Positions 32,984-45,545 of a stretch of DNA of 64,000 bases are shown piece by piece. Made by a program: the position numbers and the translations under genes. This DNA comes from Epiperipatus broadwayi (Eukaryota; Onychophora; Udeonychophora; Euonychophora; Peripatidae). The stretch covers positions 372,001 to 436,000 of the forward strand of contig JAQFVV010006475.1 in NCBI GenBank assembly GCA_028023455.1. Direction: 5' to 3'. Numbering within the stretch: the stretch's first letter is position 1; each line of letters opens with the position of its first letter. The notes beneath the pieces are model-generated. The model made no database searches, was not told the DNA's origin, and saw nothing but the letters and a program-made list of their open reading frames with translations.

Positions 32984-33001
32984 TTTCTGAAGTGCTGGAG
33001 G

Positions 33002-33589
33002 TGCTATATACGGTATAATAATTACTAAGTTTTGTTAAAATAAGTTATACATATATAATAATTAATGTTTTATTAAAATAAGTTTTATTAATTGAAATAG
33101 ACAGGAATTTTGTAATTAAATTTGGTACACTATTAAAGATAAGCGCTCCAGATTAGAAACTAATTATGCCGCTAGATTAAAAGTGCTGATTACTAAAAGT
33201 AGACAATAGCTGAGAATTAATTGGTTTCTAAAACATTTCTTAACAAGAAAAAAGAAAGAACAAAAATAACTAAGCAGCACTTGTAGCGGGGAACTCATTG
33301 CATGCACACGAAAGTCAAGAGTTTTAACTTAGCAACAGAACAAACCCAGTGAACTCTACCCCTGAAGGTTAAAAAGTGGACCTAGGAACTTTGCAGGCCA
33401 CACCGGTCTAAATTATGTTTTTCTCATGCCTTCATGGCCAGCGTTTGTAAGTTAAACTTAATTGTCTTATAACTATATATGTAATATTATTTATCCAACT
33501 GATAATTCTATTAAACTATTTGTCTAATCATTTGGTTTCTGCTGTCTATTTACCTGTTTGTTAAGCCGAGTGAGTGGCTGTACACAGCA
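33002..33589 (+). repeat. 3' LTR of Ty3/gypsy copy 2
   Basis: 588 bp, opening TGCTATATACGG and ending GTACACAGCA. A purine-rich GAAGTGCTGGAGG precedes it. It carries about 65 bp (33238-33303) that the 5' LTR lacks. Confidence 0.92.
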
Positions 33590-33594
33590 ACAAG

Positions 33595-34899
33595 TTACTT
33601 TTTATATATACGCACAAACAGAAATAACCCAGTATATGATTATTATTAATTACTTGTCCAAAAAAAAAAAAAAAAGAAAATTAGTCGGGTATTCTTTTTT
33701 TTATTACATTTACTATTTAAATAAGATTAGTTTTTATATTTACACATTAACAAAAACAACTCACTTTCTGATTAATTACTGTCCCAAAAAAAAGAAAGCA
33801 AATTAGGCGGGATTTGATTATATCTACACAAGGTTTATAAAAAGAACCCACTTTCTAATTAATTACTGTCCAAAAGAAACGCAAATTAGTTGGCTATCAT
33901 TTTTAAATTTATTATTTAAATAACAGTACCTTTTTATATAGACAGTCTAACAAAAAGAACCTACTTTCTGATTCATTACTGTACAAAAAAAAATGTAAAC
34001 AAGTTAGTTGGGTATCATTTTTCAATTGAGTCTTTCAATGACAGTCTTTTTTAGATATACACACTAACAAAAAGAACCCACTTTCTGATTAATTACTGTC
34101 CCAAAAAAAAAAAAGCAAATTAGTTGGGTATCATTTGTGGGTCAATTAAATCATATAGAATTGCATATTATTTTCGATTGAAAAAAAGACCGTAACTTTT
34201 TACATGTATACACACACACACACACAAAGAAAATAAAACACACTTTCTGATTAATTACTATCAATACCTAAAAAAAAAAGTTATTCGCGGGTATCATTTT
34301 TAAATTTAGTATTTCAATAATATTACAGCTTTTGACATCTACACACTAACAAAAACAATCCACTTTCTGATTCATTACTGTCCAAAAAAAAAATGCAACA
34401 TAGTCGGATATCATTTTGAAATGTAGTATTTAAAGAACGATACTTTTTTTATATATACACACTAACAAAAAGAACCCACTTTCTGATTAATTACTGTCCA
34501 AAATGAAAAAAAGGCAAATTAGTCGGGTATCATTTGTAAATTTAGCATGAATGTATCAATTTTGTGTAAATTGAAAAATGTATAATTGCGTCTTATTTTT
34601 TTGATTAAAAAAATACCGTAATTTTTGACAGATACACACAAACAAAACAACCAATTTATGATTAAGAATTACTGTCTAAAAAACATCAATTATTCGGGTA
34701 TCATTTTTAAATTTAATGTGAATTTCTAAATTTTTTTTTTTAAATAGTAATATTATTTACTATTAGTTCCTCTAATTTCCTATTACTAAAACTAAAAAAG
34801 CTGATATTTATATAGAATCTCAGGCCTGACCCGGAATCGTAATATGTATGTGTTTTTGATTAGCATCAAACAGCTGGAACAAGGGAATAGAAAACAACC
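33595..34899 (+). repeat. unit array in transposon copy R (about nine units to 34730) and its right end
   Basis: The word CACTTTCTGATTAATTACTG or a close variant recurs near 33640, 33763, 33849, 33963, 34079, 34240, 34362, 34477 and 34654, so there are about nine units against about four in copy L. Many units also hold the reverse complement of a TATA-like word (CCTTTTTATATA). The last 170 bp (to 34899) is the terminal block shared with copy L. Confidence 0.85.
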
Positions 34900-34965
34900 A
34901 CATGTAATAATAATTATGGAAAAAAAAAATTTTTTTTTGAATGGGACAATGGGAATATGTTTCTA

Positions 34966-36462
34966 TATATTTGTTTCATTTTTAGCAATTGATTTAACTA
35001 AAACTTTTGTTGTGTGAATAGAGCCGCATAAACTGCATTTAAATATAACAAATTTGATTCACTTTAGTTTTAATTTTCATCATATTGTATAGTCTACATT
35101 GTTTAAACATTGAATATATATATAATAAGCAACAGATAATAATTAAAATTGTATTTTGTAAAAAAACTTTCTTTCAAAAAGTAATTATATTTTATTTTAC
35201 ATAACTAATTTGTCAATTTCTTTTTCCAATTTATTGAAACATAAATCCAAAGGCAGAAATGGATTTATATCTATCTTATTAATAGAAAAAATATTCTTTT
35301 TTTGTTTTATATTTTTAATTTTTCAAGTAGAATATATATATATTTTATTAATTTTGTTATCTTTACAGTAAAGTTTTAATTTGATAAAAAAAAAAAAAAC
35401 ATCTACAAAACTCCTTAGGTATAATTATTGAAGTGATAAGTAAACAACAGGTGTTCAGAAATATGAATTGGTTGGGAGAATTTTTGTTAAAATATTTTAA
35501 TCAGAGAAATTCTTAGAAAACTTTTCTGGAAATTTAGACTTAATATATAAACTTAGTAAAGCACATTTTAAAGCCATCAAATCAGTCACTACTAGAAACT
35601 CTACAAGAAAATTCAGAAATGAAAATGCTTAGAATAGTGGGGTAGAATGGCCAATCTCTTCCATCTATTGTTTCACCAGTTAGTGTTCCACCTTGAAGTA
35701 CATCTGTGCTGTTATTACTAAGAAACCAGTCATTTACATGTTATTTTAAAAAATACTTAGCAATGTGGAAAAAAACAAGTCATTTGTTCATGGCAATTTT
35801 ACCAAGAGCTCAAAAGAATATGGTGCTCAAGAAATATTTCTGTTATAATGTAAATTTTCCTGATTATGAACTGAATTAATAATCAAATATTCTGTAAACT
35901 GAAAAGCTTTGCTCATAACAAAGCATTTTAAAATATCCTGATGAGTGAATTAAAAAATGTTCTGGGAATAAAGATGTGCCATAATGTAAAGCTCTGTCTG
36001 AAAATACAATAGATAATCTCTTGAGAAGACACAATCTACTCGGAAACAGCTATGTTTTAAATTCACAACTTCTGCACATAAGCGATCAATCCATCACCAC
36101 AGACTCTTGTCTTTGGAAAAATGTCAGTAACTTATGCCTGTATTTATACTAATATTTTAATGATTATGTATGCTTCTTTAAGTGTGGCTTATATGATAAT
36201 GTGTTTTTATATATATGAGTGTGCATTATAGAGTAGTAGGACAATCTTTGTGTGATGTTTTTTTAGTAATAATAAACCTGGCAATCCATAATAATTTAGT
36301 GAGATTGTATTGAAAGAAATTATAAATTGTTTAAATATTGCTTCTCCCCATGCTCCTTGTATTTTTTTTTTTTTTTAGTATTTTTGCTTATTATTATGTA
36401 TTCATTTGATAGATCAAGCAATTAGGGGTAAATTTTAGATTTAATTAGTAAAATATAAACAA
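34966..36462 (+). repeat. 1.5-kb direct repeat, copy B (partner 23850-25318)
   Basis: Same orientation as copy A; see anchors there. It starts about 65 bp after the right end of transposon copy R, while copy A ends about 130 bp before its left end. A G-run stands just after it (36471-36480). No coding signal. Confidence 0.8.
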
Positions 36463-39179
36463 AATGAACGGGGGGGGGGGCAAGGTAAATTTGAGAAAAA
36501 GCAGTTATAGTAAATGCACTTGCTACCCCTATATGTTATTCCCAACCTATTATAATCGTATAAAAATAATAATAATAAATCATTTTACCACACTCAGATA
36601 TATATATATTATATTTCAGTACATACGATTTGATATAAAATATTTGAAAAAAATTGCATATTACCCAACAATGTATAATATTAGTTCTTAATAGATCTGT
36701 TGATTTATAGCAATTACAACTTTTTTAGCTGTTTTAGAAAATGTGTACATTCAAGAATATAGTACCACATACCAACATTAGGAGGATACTATCACAAAGA
36801 ACAAAACTTTGAGAGTGAACAAGAGGAATGGGAACAATATAAGCTAAGTTCATTATGATGTGCTGTTTATACAAAGTGAATTGGAATATAAAGAAGGAAG
36901 TGTTTAAAAACAAAAGTGTTCAGACACACAGTAATGAGTTGAGCAGTTTTCATTTATGTTTTAATAGTGTTTAGATTTTTGTTTTTTTTTAATTATAAAT
37001 TTATTATCCAACATGAGAACTTCTACAAATTTTCATGACTCTCAACATCACAACTCATGGATTGCAAACTGCTAATATATTTGATCAATTTATTTAAATA
37101 AAATGTTTGCATATAATATAGTAGCAATGATAGAATTTAAAATTTTAAAAAAGTAGATTTAATCAACTTTAACAAATACTGACTAGTTTAACTTTTATAA
37201 ATTGTATTCTGGCTATGAATACCAAATTTCAAATCTACCACTTTAGACAGAATGAATGTATTTGTGTTAATATTCTTTGGATGGACCCAGGGCTTATCTA
37301 CATGGGATTAATTAATTTACTTATTGTTAATTCTAAATTATAGTTGACAGGGATTTCTCAGGATGTGTGGTAAGCTCACATTTGTATATGGTACCATGAT
37401 TGCTTATATGACATATGAGAATGCAGTTCTATATTTGAGCCATAAATTTTCAACTTCCAGACCAATTATTTATGATTTAATAAGGAATTTTTCTTCATAT
37501 TTTCTTGCTAGGCCATACTTATCTTTCCTTATTAGTTATTTAAGCCAGTGAATTTTCATACTGTATGTTTATACCTGGATATCTGATATATCATTTCTCT
37601 CTTGTATGTCCACACAAAGACTGGCATATCTTTTATATTTTGATAATTAGTAACTGGGTATCCTCTCACAGCCTAGTGTATCCATGAATTATTTATATAT
37701 TTTAGTAGTACACTTAAAGTCCCCCTCTTTTGCATGATGTATTATATCATGAATGTTACAACTATGAAAATGCCATAATTTGTAGATCCTTTTGTGATTG
37801 TATTCACTGGTAAGTGTGATTAATTTATATATATGCTGAATCCCAGCATGGCTGCATTGTGCAGTTATATTGCATATGTAATAAAATATTCCTTGGTAGA
37901 GCCATATTATTCATTCGGGGATCATTGTAATGCATGAAATAAGATAATTTAATGTTCATGTATCACACATGTAGTGCACCACATAATTTTAATATGATTT
38001 TATAAAGCATATTTATAATTATGAAATAGTAATGCTAATAATGTTAATGTAATAATTTTATAAAGCATAATTATAATTATGAAACAGTACTGCTATGTAT
38101 GCTTGAGTTAATGATTATAATGATATTTCTCAGTCTCCAGCCATGATAATTTTATAAAATAAATTAGTCTAAGAAAATTAGCGGCAATTTATATTTTAAA
38201 CTCTGACCAAGTGTAAAAATTCAGTTAAACATATATTGATTTTATTCACTCAATACTATTTAAATAATTATTCTGGATTGAAATCCCCAAGCAAATTACT
38301 TTGATACATTTTGCCTGCATAACATGGGTTATCCATCACCCTCTTATATAGATGAAAAGTGTTTCAAATTTTGTTTCTTTGTTGTTGTATTAATAAATTC
38401 ATATTATACTCATCTCTGCATTTTGTATTATTTACTGTAGTATGATGTATTTATAGTTTTTGTAGTTTAATTTAGAGTCGCTTGTATCTCCCTGATCTAG
38501 TGGCTTATAAGAGAAAAAAGGATGTTAACATCAATTTTGGTAGCCAGGTGAAGATTGCCCTTATTCTGTAGATAATGATCAATGGCTTTATATTGTTTGC
38601 TATAATCTTTTACATATGTAGCACACACACACGAGTTGGATGGTCATGTCTTAGTCCATAAGATTAACTTTGCTGGGCTACTTATTTTGACTGTTACAAT
38701 ATTTCCATGTTGAAAAATATTGTATACTTTACAATTTAGTAAACAATCAAAGTTTATCAACAAAAGATGCGCTTATTGTCTGCAATACAAGATTATGTAA
38801 GGAGGATTTGGAGCAAAATATAGTGGATATCATAGTTTCATGGTATATATATATCTTGTACCGGGTTCGAATATGAGAGGTTCGAAACACCGGTCTCTTA
38901 GGCAGAGAAGAACATACTCGGAGAGTATGTATGTCCAAATGTTAGCTATAAAATATATAACTAGCATTACATTTCCAGGACATAACTTTTTCTCGACTGT
39001 TGAATTCAACACCAAGTTCAAAGCACTTTTTTGTTTTGTATAAACACGGGTGCCAGTTATTTATCCAGAAGAATAAACAATGCACTTTGAACAATGGCCA
39101 CTAATTCAATGCCTAACTACCCATGACTAGCTCAGTCTATTTTTAATCAATAACAAATTATTGTTTCATAATAGTGGTG
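36463..39179. other. AT-rich DNA, no gene recognised
   Basis: Includes a local tandem duplication of about 58 bp (37985-38036 and 38044-38095, sharing TTTTATAAAGCAT). Near 38859-38905 there is GGGTTCGAAT and GGTTCGAAAC, B-box-like words without an A box. No frame with conserved motifs; a charged stretch near 36785-36860 faintly recalls retroelement Gag but is too short to call. Confidence 0.5.
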
Positions 39180-39990
39180 AAAAGAATTGACCGACAAATA
39201 AAGCTTAAGTTTAAAAGACAATTTATTTAATTAACATTTATATTCAAACTTTAAACACTCTTGTAAATTTTAATGACATAACACTGGTATTTTATCTAAT
39301 GATCATGCACATATTAATTCACACACTGACATATATAATAAAGCATTAAATAATATAAAACACATATATTCCAAACACACAAATTAATAGTTCATTTTTA
39401 TGTGCTATAGAGTTCATATAATTCGACTCTTGTGGCTTGATGAATTTTTACGAATGCGATGGCTACTATATAAATGAAAATAAGAAAATGTTTTACCTAG
39501 GATTTTGAATGTGGATGCATCTTGCTGTTTGCTGCTTTTGATGAAATATTTCTAACCAGTTAAATTTGAAGTTTTCCTGCAGAGATTTGATGATTATTAG
39601 TTGGTATTATTTCTGGAGACAATTAAACACTGATGGAGGATTTCTAAGCTGTTATGCAGACATTATTTTCATGGGCAGTTTTTGCTGTTTTACTGGACTT
39701 CAGCATAGAGATGGCCGTATGTTTTCCGTGGGTTTAACACTGCATTCTTGATTGATTTGATTTTCAACTGCACGATCAAAATTGTACTCTTAACTCTCTG
39801 AACTGAAGTGACTGAACCGAACTGAACTGTTATCTGATTGTCCGATGAAAAAATTTACTATTTATATGTAAGGCATGTTTTTGTTTTCATGTCCGCTAGC
39901 AATATCTGTTGTCGAAATTCCTTTCTTAATCCTTTAACTACGTGTTTTTGAGATCGTTTAATTAGTAGCCATGCAAATGTGTTGTTTTAT
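39180..39990 (-). repeat. candidate solo LTR or promoter block
   Basis: Minus strand reads ACATATAAATAGTA (TATA at 39859-39866), followed 25-60 bp downstream by several TCAGTT/TCAGTC words (39802-39836) that match the arthropod-type initiator, then about 600 bp, then AATAAA in minus orientation near 39225. This is the layout of an LTR (promoter, leader, polyA signal). No second LTR or element body found; the ends are not defined. Confidence 0.35.
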
Positions 39991-41179
39991 ATTTTAATTA
40001 GTAACTACTGCTGAGTTTTAGATATGATAATCTTCTGTATTCATTTATTTCATTTTACGATAATCTTCTGTATTCATTTACTTCATTTTAACATTTATTT
40101 TGCATACATTTATTCTATTTACAAATGCACATATATATTTTAAGATTCATTTACTATTTCATTTTAAGATGACTCTTTTTTCTTTTACTTAAATAAAAAG
40201 AGATTTATATTCTTTAAACTTGAAAATCAACTTTAACTAATAATAATAACTATTTGATTTTTAATCTTACGTTTTGACAGCAAACTGTATTTTGTTTAAT
40301 AAACAAACTCTTTAGATTTTTTTTATAACTTATTTATTGATTTTTTGATTTATTATTTTAATAATTTTTTTGATAAAATTATTATGTACCAACTATGATC
40401 TTGGTACAATATATATATGTTTTAAAGTGGAGATTTCATTAGTAAAAAAATAATCTATATTTTTGTTATTTGTATATGTATTTGCTTGTTCATATCAGCA
40501 TTATACTGATGTATATCTGCAATGTCTCTGAATAATCTCTCTTATCCTGAAGATAGCTGGTAATTGTATTCTTGACAACAATAAAATATTATTTATATGG
40601 ATGAGTCATTAAAACCTTAAAGCAGGAATTCTCAAATCATTTTTACAAAGATATTTGCATACCCCATGACAATTTATTAGATTAAAGAAAAAAGTAAAAA
40701 TGAAAAATATTACAATTTGATAGTGTGCATTTATAAAATATAGTGTCATCAGCATATGCATACTGTTTGACTAATATCATCATCAAGTATGTGTATTTTA
40801 GAATAGAGATAAAACAAATATATTGTCTGTGGTACAAATACTTATCCACAAAATTCGAATATGATTTGTCTTTACATGAGCATGAATTATTGATATTTTT
40901 AGATTGATTATCATTGACAAATTCTCTTGAGAGCTTTACATGCAGATAGCATTTAGTGTTTTGCCGCAAATTGAAGAATCCAAATCAAATAATTAATTGA
41001 TAATTTTACAATAGTTAAGAAGAAAATTGTTTTATTCGATATAAAGAAAAATGTATGTGTTTTTTACTCTATCAGTTACAAAAAAATATAACTGCAAACA
41101 TTAGGGCAACCAAAATTTTTTGGCATTAATCATCCATCTAAATCTGAGATTAAAAAAATTAGAATTGGTGAATTAAAAT
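39991..41179. other. AT-rich DNA, no gene recognised
   Basis: A 33-bp tandem duplication at about 40025-40090 (GATAATCTTCTGTATTCATT). Nothing coding. Confidence 0.55.
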
Positions 41180-41879
41180 CATGATTAAGTATCCAGCAAT
41201 CTATTTTTGTTTAATGTGCCAATAAAAATGCTACTATTTTTTTTTGTTTTTAATTTATTGGCAAAAAAAAAAAAGCCTTTTCTAACAGTGAAATAATTAA
41301 GGAGGCATATTTCTAATAGTAGATTATTCATTGATTGAAGAATTTTTGAATCATTACAACTTATTTTCATTATACAAAACTCGCTATAGTCTAATGTATG
41401 ACTATGAGGTTTTAAATGATTTCCAATTATTTGAGAAATCAACTAAAAAAGGATCAGGAAATATGTCACTGGTTCTCCTTGAAGTTAGATGAGTCAAGTG
41501 AACAAATCTGATGGAGTACATCTAGCAGTTATTGCAAGAATAGTATTTAATAAAAAAGAAAAGCTGTTAAGAATTTTGCCAACGTAAAAGATGATAAGGA
41601 TGGTTATTTAAATATATTTAAAAATTACATGACAAAAATTGATTTACCTATACACAAGATGTCAATGCTTACTAGTGATGTTCCAGTAATATTGAATTGT
41701 AACTGGATTTATTTCTCATTGTAAGAAAGTTAAATCTTTTACAAACTTTAGATCTGACCATTATGTTATCAACCAGGAAGCAGTGTGCATTAAAACATTA
41801 TTTGAACATATTATGAATGTTACTATTTAAATAATTAACAGCATCAAAGCAAATCTTTTATTACCATGAATGTTAAAAA

Positions 41880-42010
41880 AGGAAAAAACTCTCCATACAT
41901 TAGTGTCTACTCATCCAATATTCCCAGACTAGTTTCTGGCTTGTGGCCTTCATCAGTGAGGAGTCTTGGATCTGAAAGTACTGCACCTAGATATTAGGAT
42001 CCAATGCAAC
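41880..42010. mobile_element. partial MITE copy (same family as 42199-42557)
   Basis: Holds CTACTCATCCAATATTCCCA and ACTAGTTTCTGGCTTGTGGC as in the loop of the fold-back copy, then AGATATTAGGATCCAATGCA, whose reverse complement matches 59290-59340. Confidence 0.7.
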
Positions 42011-42198
42011 CCTCCAGAAGCCACCTTTTATCTCTAACTACAAAACTATGAGAATAAAATTGAAAACACAATATTTTCAATCTAAGTTCATTAGCTTATA
42101 TAGTCATATAGGTTTGAACTCAGTTCAGTACCCATACATTTTGGTGTCTTTGGTTCTTCTAATAACCATAGCCACCATTATACTACTAGGCAGGATTG

Positions 42199-42557
42199 TT
42201 ATTAAACCATGAAACATCACATGATCACCATTTCTTATGCTTGCTCATTACTTATTAAAACAGGCAAAATTCTCCATACAGTAGTGCCACTCGGTGCAAA
42301 CCAGAGTAATCAATGGATGCCAGAAGGCTTGTGCATAAAATCCCTATCTTGTGCCTACTCATCCAATATTCCCAGACTAGTTTCTGACTTGTGACTTTTG
42401 TCAGTGAGATAGGGAATTTAAGCACAAGCCTTCTGGCATCCATTGATTATTCTGGATTGCACTGAGTGGCACTACTGTATGGAGAGTTTTGCCTGTTTTA
42501 ATAACAGTTATAAATAAGCATAAGAAATGGTGATCATGTAATGTTTAGTAGTTTAAT
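42199..42557. mobile_element. fold-back MITE
   Basis: Near-perfect inverted repeat: the left arm from about 42199 (ATTAAACCATGAAACATCAC...) to about 42345 and the right arm from about 42405 to 42557 pair over roughly 140 bp; shared words include GATCACCATTTCTTATGCTT and AATCAATGGATGCCAGAAGG. The loop of about 60 bp holds CTACTCATCCAATATTCCCA. It would form a long hairpin. No protein. Confidence 0.88.
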
Positions 42558-42740
42558 GCCATGAATGTTTAAAATTCTATTAGAAAAGAGTGTACCATCT
42601 GAATCTGATCTTATCCTGAACATGGATATAAGATCATTGATTGGAAGCAAAATTATTTTAAGCTTTTTTAATCTGTTGAGGGAGATTAAGAATAGTGTTA
42701 TTTCAAAGATGAAACAAACTGTTGGATGACATTTATTCAA

Positions 42741-45545
42741 TGTTGAATGAAATCCTAGTTAATAAAATAAATACGATATACACTTTCCCTAAACTAATGT
42801 CTTATCATAATTATAACAATAACAACATTATTACTACTTAGATAAAATACAACATGATCTGTTAAATTTAGAATAAAATAAAGAATAAGTTAGAATTACA
42901 TTCAGATATTAAGAGTGGGTAATGGATTTTGAAGCCATCCAAACATCTTAGAATAAATCAATTTAAACATTTCCTAAATGTGACTAGGTTCTTATAAAAT
43001 TAAATCTTATTATAAAATAATAACTATGATTTTCCAACATGAAAATAACTTAAAATAAATATGCACAGTGATTTGAAATAACAAATTAAATTAATTAAAG
43101 TGATACAAATTGTCAAAACAAATTATAATTCATTATTAAACAAATACATCTTAAATGTTCTATTAATGCATAAATAACTAAAGTGATTCATTGGTTTGAA
43201 TGTCATTACTCTTTTAGCAAATACTTAAAATAATTTTATAATAGACTATATGTATTTAAAATTTTAAACAATATGTGAAATGATTTCTGATTAACAGGTG
43301 GGATGATGGAAATAAACGACTACGAAATTAGTTAAATAATAACAAATATTTATTTATAGCAAAATAACGAAATTTACAATTAATCCGTCTTTGACTCCAC
43401 ATATATCAAAAAAGTTTACACAATGTTGTTTCTGCAAAAATTTATATCAGAAGGATCAAAAATTAAAAATGGTAAATATTGCTTTATTAAAAAAATTCCA
43501 TTGGATTAAGCAAAATAATTCAGCATATAAAAGTAAGTTTTTGGATTATTTAATTATCAAAAATTCTCATTTATGAACTCATTTATATAATGATATTACC
43601 CATTATATAGTAGTGTCCCTTATATGAATATTGCATATTCACCAATAATAATAGCTTACCAATCCATTGGTGAAAGAGTTATAAGATAGTTATATATTGG
43701 TTATTTAAGCTTAAAATAAACTTTTAAAATTAATTATCATATGCAGTTCTGACAATTATCAAAGCTTAAATATAGGACTTACACATTTTACAATCTACTA
43801 TTCACATTTTAAGCTGACCAAGAATACTCTAGAAGCATGATCAATACCTTGATAATACCATTAAATAATGCCAGATAAAGCCATGATAAAATCTTACACA
43901 TAAACATACCAAAATTACAAACAAAATTAACCTTCAACAATAACAAAGTAAGGCAAAGTAAAAATATGATGGCATAGCTCATAAAATGCACCTACTTTGA
44001 GGGTTAATAAATGATCTAGGACTCTTTTGCTAGTGAGGAAATAATGACAATGCACATTATTAACAAATAATAAGTAGGAATTGCTTTAGAATAGAGAGGC
44101 TTTAAAGTATATGCTATGAGCATACAAAAGCTAGCAAGACAACAAATAAGAGTCAAATGCTATAACTCTTGAAAAAATAAGCTAGCAAAATAATGATAGA
44201 GATTAACTACCATTCATAAAATGCAATGACATTAAAAACACTTTTAAATATAAAGAAAATAATTCTACTATCTTTAACAAAATACTCCAATAGCTAATCA
44301 ATGTGAAATATGATAAAGATCAATAACTAATAGCAAATATGCTTTTATTAACATTAGGCAGTAAATCAGAAATATACATCAGCTTACAGCCTAACAATAT
44401 ATCTTCGTAAATAAATTATTCATATTTTAAAGAGAGACATACTATTTCTAAATATGTTCATATGATGAAGTAATTCTGATAACTTTAATCTTTAATATTT
44501 TAAATATAACATGAAAAATAATATATGCATATCATAAACATAGAATAAAATCATAATACAAATAAATTCCACATTTGTACCATAAAATAAATTATATTCA
44601 ATAATAATGTACTGCTTTCTTCCTGACTCATTTCCCATTTCATTTGAATGTGAAGAAAACTATTGGCAGTAGCAGCTTGTGGTCAGCAAAACACACCCAT
44701 TATATAAGATATTATTAAAATATGATCTATAATTTAATTAGAAAATATAGAAATTCAATTCATTCTACTATCAAGTATATGATAAGTTAATGACCATTCA
44801 TTCAATGTATTCATAGATTTAAAGTCTAATAAATATTCATGGTACTGCAGTAAATATATCACAAATCCTTAAATTTATGTTTATTAACTTGAATTAATCC
44901 ATTGTGCAAAATATTTTAAATCAGTATTAGCAATATTATATAGTACAATAAAACACTTCTGACAAATATTATTTATTAACATTGTTGAACATTTGCAAGA
45001 GAAAGTGTTTGATTTACTATTATCTTTGAGACCTCAGTAGGAGGGTAGAAATCATTCACAAGTTTTAAACATTTGTGCAGGATTTATAAGATTATTAAAA
45101 TATAAAAAAGTTATTTAAATTAATTGAATGGAATGTTGTTATTGCAGGTAAAATTGATGTCATTTTATTAAGGGAACATTTTAAAATTCACATATTTTAA
45201 TTAAATATTTTATTATAAGTTGATTTTTTTTTTTATCATCCCACTTGCAGAAAATTGATTTTTTTTTGTCTTTCAGGGGAAGAGCAAATGGAAATAGTTA
45301 CAATAAAAATCTTTGTGTTGTTTTTCAAATAATAATAAAAGAGTGTATTTTATAATAATAATGCAGTATAAATAGATTATTATTATTATTATTAAAGTAT
45401 AAACTATTTTAGTTCATTTTTTTCTTTTGCAGAATTAAATTATTATTGAATATCTGAAAATATTTGCAATATTAATTTATAGTTCTTATTTGAATTAAAG
45501 TCTTTACTCCAGGTAAATTCTAAATAAGATTAACTTAAATAAATA
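42741..45545. other. AT-rich DNA, no gene recognised
   Basis: Only short frames in composition-typical sequence. No conserved motif or repeat shared with other parts of the window. Confidence 0.5.

Larger units (their letters stand above)
25927..33589 (+). mobile_element. Ty3/gypsy LTR retrotransposon (copy 2), with both LTRs
   Basis: Complete structural set: a target duplication ACAAG on each side (25922-25926 and 33590-33594), 5' LTR, primer binding site, gag-protease, RT, RNase H, integrase, polypurine end and 3' LTR. It lies inside DNA transposon copy R: removing it and one ACAAG rejoins the transposon in register with copy L. It is interrupted by a piggyBac insertion (about 27721-30046) in the protease, and by several stops and frameshifts. 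YFDD in RT and H-P-E-S-N-G in integrase are shared with copy 1; the two are relatives, not the same family, as the LTRs do not match. Confidence 0.93.
25447..34899 (+). mobile_element. non-autonomous DNA transposon, copy R, split by an LTR element
   Basis: The element proper is 25447-25926 plus 33595-34899, about 1.79 kb. Its ends form an inverted repeat: the left begins GGTTGTTTTTTATTCCCT, the right reverse-complemented begins GGTTGTTTTCTATTCCCT. Flanks ACACGTAA (25439-25446) and ACATGTAA (34900-34907) agree at 7 of 8 bases, an 8-bp target duplication as made by hAT, P or Merlin-type transposases; which one is not settled. It matches copy L (15594-17233) in reverse complement throughout, including the TTTCTAGG region near 25490 and the terminal CCGGAATCGTAATATGTATG block near 34820. 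No transposase is encoded. Confidence 0.85.
41180..42740 (+). pseudogene. hAT transposase relic (FAM200/ZMYM-like type), split by MITEs
   Basis: Scattered plus-strand segments follow the order of hAT-derived proteins of the FAM200/SCAND3/ZMYM6 type: I-Q-Q-S-I-F near 41195, K-K-A-F-S-N-S-E-I-I-K-E-A near 41270-41310, F-S-L-K-L-D-E-S near 41475, H-Y-V-I-N-Q-E-A-V-C-I-K-T-L near 41760-41810, then, past the MITEs, an open piece at 42589-42729 reading D-L-I-L-N-M-D-I-R and L-L-R-E-I-K. In the family these are K-P-F-T-x-G-E, the catalytic L-D-E-S, H-C-I-I-H-Q-x-A-L-C, and V-R-W-L-S. Many stops. The region 41880-42557 between them is MITE sequence, so the MITEs inserted after the transposase. Confidence 0.6.

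Noticed and set aside
36785-36860. Gag-like charged stretch (E-E-W-E-Q-Y)
   Set aside because: Only about 15 residues before a stop, no zinc knuckle or pol nearby; could be chance.
38859-38905. tRNA gene suggested by GGGTTCGAAT
   Set aside because: Two T-loop-like words close together, but no A box, no acceptor or anticodon stem pairing.
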